NCBI GenBank assembly: GCA_964543855.1 | Contig: CAZJAD010000099.1 | Span: 1 to 8,886, forward strand | DNA length: 8,886 bases | Reading direction: 5' to 3' | DNA from: CAZJAD01 sp964543855 | Lineage (GTDB): Bacteria > Electryoneota > RPQS01 > DYHQ01 | Part shown: positions 6,611 to 8,886 of the stretch, one piece after another | Layout of the letters: the number at the start of each line of letters is the position of its first letter | Position numbering within the stretch: position 1 is the stretch's first letter | Program-made: the position numbers and the translations under genes | Notes under the pieces: model-generated | The model's database searches: none | What the model was told of the DNA's origin: nothing | Seen by the model: the letters and a program-made list of their open reading frames with translations, nothing else

Positions 6611-6796
6611 TCTGGCCTCCGCTTTTGGAGATCGTCTGGGAGTGAGATACAGATTGGTCTCCTCTTATATCGGCACATCACCCTTAACCTTGAGGCGGCA
6701 ACAACTTCCAATCTCACAATGGAAACGGGAACGAATTGACATCGTGGCTACTTAAGCATTCCATGAGAACACAGCCCTCTGTCCGTCTGGGTCGTC

Positions 6797-6825
6797 TTGA
6801 CTTTTGCCCCGAATCCTCCTATATT
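6797..6825 (+). promoter_or_regulatory. Sigma-70-type promoter for dapA-dapB
   Basis: TTGACT at 6797-6802 and TATATT at 6820-6825 are separated by exactly 17 bp; each hexamer is one base from consensus. Transcription would start near 6832, giving a leader of about 110 nt before the dapA start. The rest of the divergent region (6621-6796) holds only a short dyad (TTCCA/TGGAA, 6706-6724) and no convincing -24/-12 sigma-54 site. Confidence 0.7.
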
Positions 6826-6906
6826 TGTTGCCAGTTGCGCACTCGTTTGTGCCCTTGCCCTCCTTCAATCACTTTTTCGCTTTCTTGAAATCGCTGCATG
6901 ACATCT

Positions 6907-6938
6907 CCTTGTTGCAAGGCATACCATTGAGGAGCTCC
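6907..6938 (+). promoter_or_regulatory. dapA translation-initiation region with small hairpin and palindromic SD
   Basis: TGAGGAG (6928-6934) lies 6 nt before TTG 6941 and decides this start. The SD overlaps the perfect palindrome GGAGCTCC (6931-6938). Just upstream, CCTTG and CAAGG form a 5-bp hairpin with a 3-nt loop (6907-6919). There is an in-frame stop at 6899-6901 and no ATG or GTG with an RBS between it and the TTG. Confidence 0.6.
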
Positions 6939-6940
6939 GC

Positions 6941-7843
6941 TTGAATTTCTATCACGGTCTGTGGGTCGCTCTGGTCACCCCGTTTTCGGGTACGCGTCTG
7001 GACGAAACGGCTCTTCGAAAGCTCGTCGGCGACCTGCGTCAAGCCAAAGTGGACGGCTTTGTGCCCGTCGGAACCACGGGTGAAGGGCCTGCGCTCTCGA
7101 GCGACGAACGCCGGCGGGTGATTGAAATCTGCCTCGAAGAAGCCGACGGAATCCCCGTTGTGCCCGGCACCGGCACCAACTCCACCGAAGAGACCTTCAA
7201 GCGCACCGTGGAAGCCGCCCAGATCGGCGCGCAAGGAGCGATGGTGATCACGCCCTATTACAATAAGCCCACGCAAGAAGGCCTGCTGGCGCATTTTCGC
7301 ACAATCGTTCGCGCGACGGACTTGCCGCTTCTGCTCTATAATATTCCATCACGCACCGGTGTCAACCTCGATGCGGCGACGGTCGCTCAGCTTGCCGAGT
7401 TGCCGACCATCGCGGCAATCAAAGAGGCGTCCGGCAACCTCCTGCAGATTTCCGAGATTCACGCCCGCGTGGGAGACCGCCTCGCTATTCTATCGGGGGA
7501 TGATGCCCTGACTTTACCCGTCTTGAGCGTCGGGGGTTGCGGCGTTGTGTCGGTTCTCGGGCACATCGTGCCTGAAACCATTAAAGAGATGATCGCAGCT
7601 TTCGAAGAGGGAGATAACCACCAGGCGCTCGCTTGGCACGAGAAGTTGTTGCCGCTCTGCAAGGTGCTGTTCCTGGAAACGAATCCAGCGCCGATCAAGG
7701 CAGCGCTTTCGATGCTCGGGAAGTGTTCAGAGGATGTTCGGTTGCCGCTTGTTCCGGTGAAGGAAGCGACACGGCGCCAGATTCAAGCGGCGCTCGAAAA
7801 GGTCTTGGGGCGGCCGGTTTCGGAGGCGGGCCATGCCAATTAA
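6941..7843 (+). CDS. dapA: 4-hydroxy-tetrahydrodipicolinate synthase
   Basis: DapA condenses pyruvate with aspartate semialdehyde in the cytoplasm, the first step of the diaminopimelate/lysine branch. The 300-aa product has the usual length and TIM-barrel motifs: GTTGE (44-48, pyruvate carboxylate contact), YYNKP (106-110), Tyr133 in LYNIPSRTG, Arg138, the Schiff-base Lys161 in AIKEASGN, and SGDD (185-188). Translation begins at TTG 6941 behind TGAGGAG; the sequence LNFYHGLWVALVTPF matches a normal family N-terminus, so nothing appears missing. Asn80, Glu84 and Tyr106, used for lysine feedback in the E. coli enzyme, are present, but the two His positions of that site appear to be Ser and Arg. 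The family also includes N-acetylneuraminate lyase-like aldolases, but the overlapping dapB makes dapA by far the best reading. A good promoter lies 115 bp upstream. Confidence 0.95.
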   Translation: MNFYHGLWVALVTPFSGTRLDETALRKLVGDLRQAKVDGFVPVGTTGEGPALSSDERRRVIEICLEEADGIPVVPGTGTNSTEETFKRTVEAAQIGAQGAMVITPYYNKPTQEGLLAHFRTIVRATDLPLLLYNIPSRTGVNLDAATVAQLAELPTIAAIKEASGNLLQISEIHARVGDRLAILSGDDALTLPVLSVGGCGVVSVLGHIVPETIKEMIAAFEEGDNHQALAWHEKLLPLCKVLFLETNPAPIKAALSMLGKCSEDVRLPLVPVKEATRRQIQAALEKVLGRPVSEAGHAN

Positions 7844-8543
7844 AGTTGCGCTTTTCGGTGCCGCCGGACGCATGGGACGCGCGATTCTCGCCGAAGTCCA
7901 AGCAACCAACGACATCAAGGTCGTGCATGTATACGAAAAGCCGGGACACGATCTCATCGGCGAACGAATCGAAGGCGTGCGCATCGAAGCAACTCCGAAA
8001 GAAATCAGCAAAGACACGCAAGTTATCGTGGATTTCTCGACGGCGGAAACCGCGCTCACGCATGTTCACATGGCAGCCAGCGCCCGAGTGCCGTGCGTGG
8101 TAGGCGTTACGGGAATAAGCGAGCAAGGTCACTCCGAACTCAAGCGACATGCCGAAGCGATTCCGATCATGTGGGCGCCCAACATGTCGCCGGGGATGAC
8201 CATGCTCTTCAAGCTCGCCCCGCTTCTGGCGAAGGCTCTTCCGGACTATGACCGGCACATCATCGAGACGCACCACACGCAGAAAAAGGATGCGCCGTCG
8301 GGCTCGGCGCTGATGCTGCAATCGGCTCTTTCAGAAAGAGGAGAAACTCCGATCACATCTCTCCGGCTCGGCGACATCGCTGGGGAACATCGCCTGATTC
8401 TTGCAGGCCCGGGCGAACGCATCGAGCTTGTCCACCACGCCCAGTCCCGCCGCGCCTTCGCTCTCGGAACGCTTCATGCCGTCCGCTGGATTGTCTCCAA
8501 AGAACCCGGGCTGTATGGCATGGACGATGTCTTAGCACCATAG
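7833..8543 (+). CDS. dapB: 4-hydroxy-tetrahydrodipicolinate reductase
   Basis: DapB reduces the DapA product with NAD(P)H to tetrahydrodipicolinate, the next step towards diaminopimelate (cell wall) and lysine. The 236-aa protein is somewhat shorter than the E. coli enzyme (273 aa) but has all the key parts: nucleotide-binding GAAGRMG (9-15), Glu35-Lys36 at the cofactor-selecting position, VDFST (66-70), GVTG (91-94), APNMSPGM (115-122) and the catalytic/substrate segment ETHHTQKKDAPSGSA (145-159) with His147, His148 and Lys151. Its ATG lies inside the end of dapA (11-bp overlap) with GGAGG (7822-7826) 6 nt upstream, so the two are almost certainly co-transcribed and may be translationally coupled. 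No terminator follows before the next gene. Confidence 0.96.
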   Translation: MPIKVALFGAAGRMGRAILAEVQATNDIKVVHVYEKPGHDLIGERIEGVRIEATPKEISKDTQVIVDFSTAETALTHVHMAASARVPCVVGVTGISEQGHSELKRHAEAIPIMWAPNMSPGMTMLFKLAPLLAKALPDYDRHIIETHHTQKKDAPSGSALMLQSALSERGETPITSLRLGDIAGEHRLILAGPGERIELVHHAQSRRAFALGTLHAVRWIVSKEPGLYGMDDVLAP

Positions 8544-8579
8544 TTTCACTCCGCCATCGCAAATCCGAAAGGAGCAACG

Positions 8580-8886
8580 ATGAAACGCCTTTCCTTGTTC
8601 TTATTCGTTTTGATCGCACCATCTCTGGCAATTGCCCAGCCGGATAGCCTCTGGAGTCGCACTTTCGGAGGAAGCGGCCAGGATTTCTGCTACTCCGTTC
8701 AGCAGACAACCGACGGCGGTTACATCTTAGCCGGTCGTACCAGTTCCTACGGACACGGCTATGATGATTTCTGGCTGGTGAAAACGGATGCCAATGGCGA
8801 TAGCCTTTGGACTCGCACCTTTGGAGGAGACGGCGATGATGAGTGCCGGTCCGTTCAGCAAACATCGGACGGCGGCTACATCCTCG
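8580..8886 (+). CDS. Secreted repeat protein, beta-propeller-like (3' part outside window)
   Basis: The ATG at 8580 has AAAGGAG (8568-8574) 5 nt upstream. The first residues form a clear signal peptide (MKRLSLFLFVLIAPSLAIA, cleavage before Q20). The mature part begins directly with 52-residue repeats of the type DSLWSRTFGG...VQQTTDGGYILAG...DDFWLVKTDANG; one full and one partial unit are visible and 102 codons are open to the window end. Long proteins of such units are common in FCB and candidate-phylum genomes. The Trp-rich, Gly-rich unit suits beta-propeller blades (inference). It follows dapB by 36 bp on the same strand, which allows read-through but suggests no metabolic link. Its full length and any C-terminal sorting domain cannot be seen. 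Confidence 0.85.
   Translation, partial: MKRLSLFLFVLIAPSLAIAQPDSLWSRTFGGSGQDFCYSVQQTTDGGYILAGRTSSYGHGYDDFWLVKTDANGDSLWTRTFGGDGDDECRSVQQTSDGGYIL
8643..8886 (+). repeat. 52-aa (156-bp) tandem repeats in the secreted protein
   Basis: Unit 1 spans 8643-8798 and unit 2 begins at 8799 and is cut by the window end. Both start with DSLW.RTFGG and share SVQQT.DGGYIL, with near-identical DNA at the GATAGCCT start and in the CGTTCAGCA block. Confidence 0.85.

Noticed and set aside
6664..6669. TATAAG on the - strand as the -10 box of the response regulator gene
   Set aside because: No acceptable -35 hexamer lies 16-18 bp upstream, so I do not annotate it. The true promoter of this gene is not identified.
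6736..6764. TTGACA at 6736-6741 as a second promoter towards dapA
   Set aside because: At 17-18 bp spacing the -10 position reads TTCCAT or TCCATG, a poor match, while the promoter at 6797-6825 is much better.
6697..6832. Inverted repeat GGCAACAA (6697-6704) / TTGTTGCC (6825-6832) in the divergent region
   Set aside because: Eight bases over 120 bp apart can occur by chance. One arm touches the expected dapA transcription start, but nothing else supports an operator loop.
6832..6940. Lysine riboswitch in the dapA leader
   Set aside because: The leader is shorter than the known lysine aptamer, and I see no multi-helix junction or terminator/antiterminator pair.
8353..8865. 170-aa open frame on the - strand near the right end
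   Set aside because: It is antisense to the end of dapB and to the start of the secreted repeat protein, both of which are well supported.

Overview
The window looks like a chromosomal piece of an uncultured Gram-negative bacterium, most likely from the FCB superphylum or a nearby candidate phylum (Zixibacteria-, KSB1- or Latescibacteria-like). This is an inference from protein style: secreted right-handed beta-helix proteins ending in DIGADE- or DIGVYYF-type motifs followed by fibronectin-III-like domains, and a secreted protein built from 'DSLWSRTFGG...VQQTTDGGYILAG' repeats. No rRNA, tRNA, CRISPR array, transposase or phage gene was seen.

Left part (1-4956, + strand): a tandem family of secreted beta-helix proteins. 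Only the last 17 codons of a first member are present (2-55). A complete 465-aa member follows (274-1671), then a 1000-aa member (1954-4956) that carries two copies of an 87-aa beta-sandwich-like repeat and two copies of the beta-helix module. The gaps before the second and third members each hold an array of GC-rich palindromes with a period of about 33-40 bp. The arrays run almost to the ribosome binding sites, and the similarity between the two gaps continues into the first codons of the genes.

Middle (4957-6940): the third paralog ends at a strong intrinsic terminator. Next to it lies a second hairpin that suits the convergent gene 5159-6610 (- strand), an NtrC-type response regulator (receiver, AAA+ sigma-54 activator domain, Fis-type HTH) with the variant loop GAFTDA. 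Its kinase is not in the window. A 330-bp divergent intergenic region contains a near-consensus sigma-70 promoter (TTGACT, 17 bp, TATATT) for the genes on the right.

Right part (6941-8886, + strand): dapA (TTG start) and dapB overlap by 11 bp and encode the two consecutive enzymes that open the diaminopimelate/lysine branch. After 36 bp without a terminator comes the 5' end of a secreted protein with 52-aa repeats, which runs off the window.

I found no clear new enzymatic or defence system. The most unusual part is the link between the palindrome arrays and the duplicated surface-protein genes. The dap genes and the regulator are ordinary apart from details listed in the findings.
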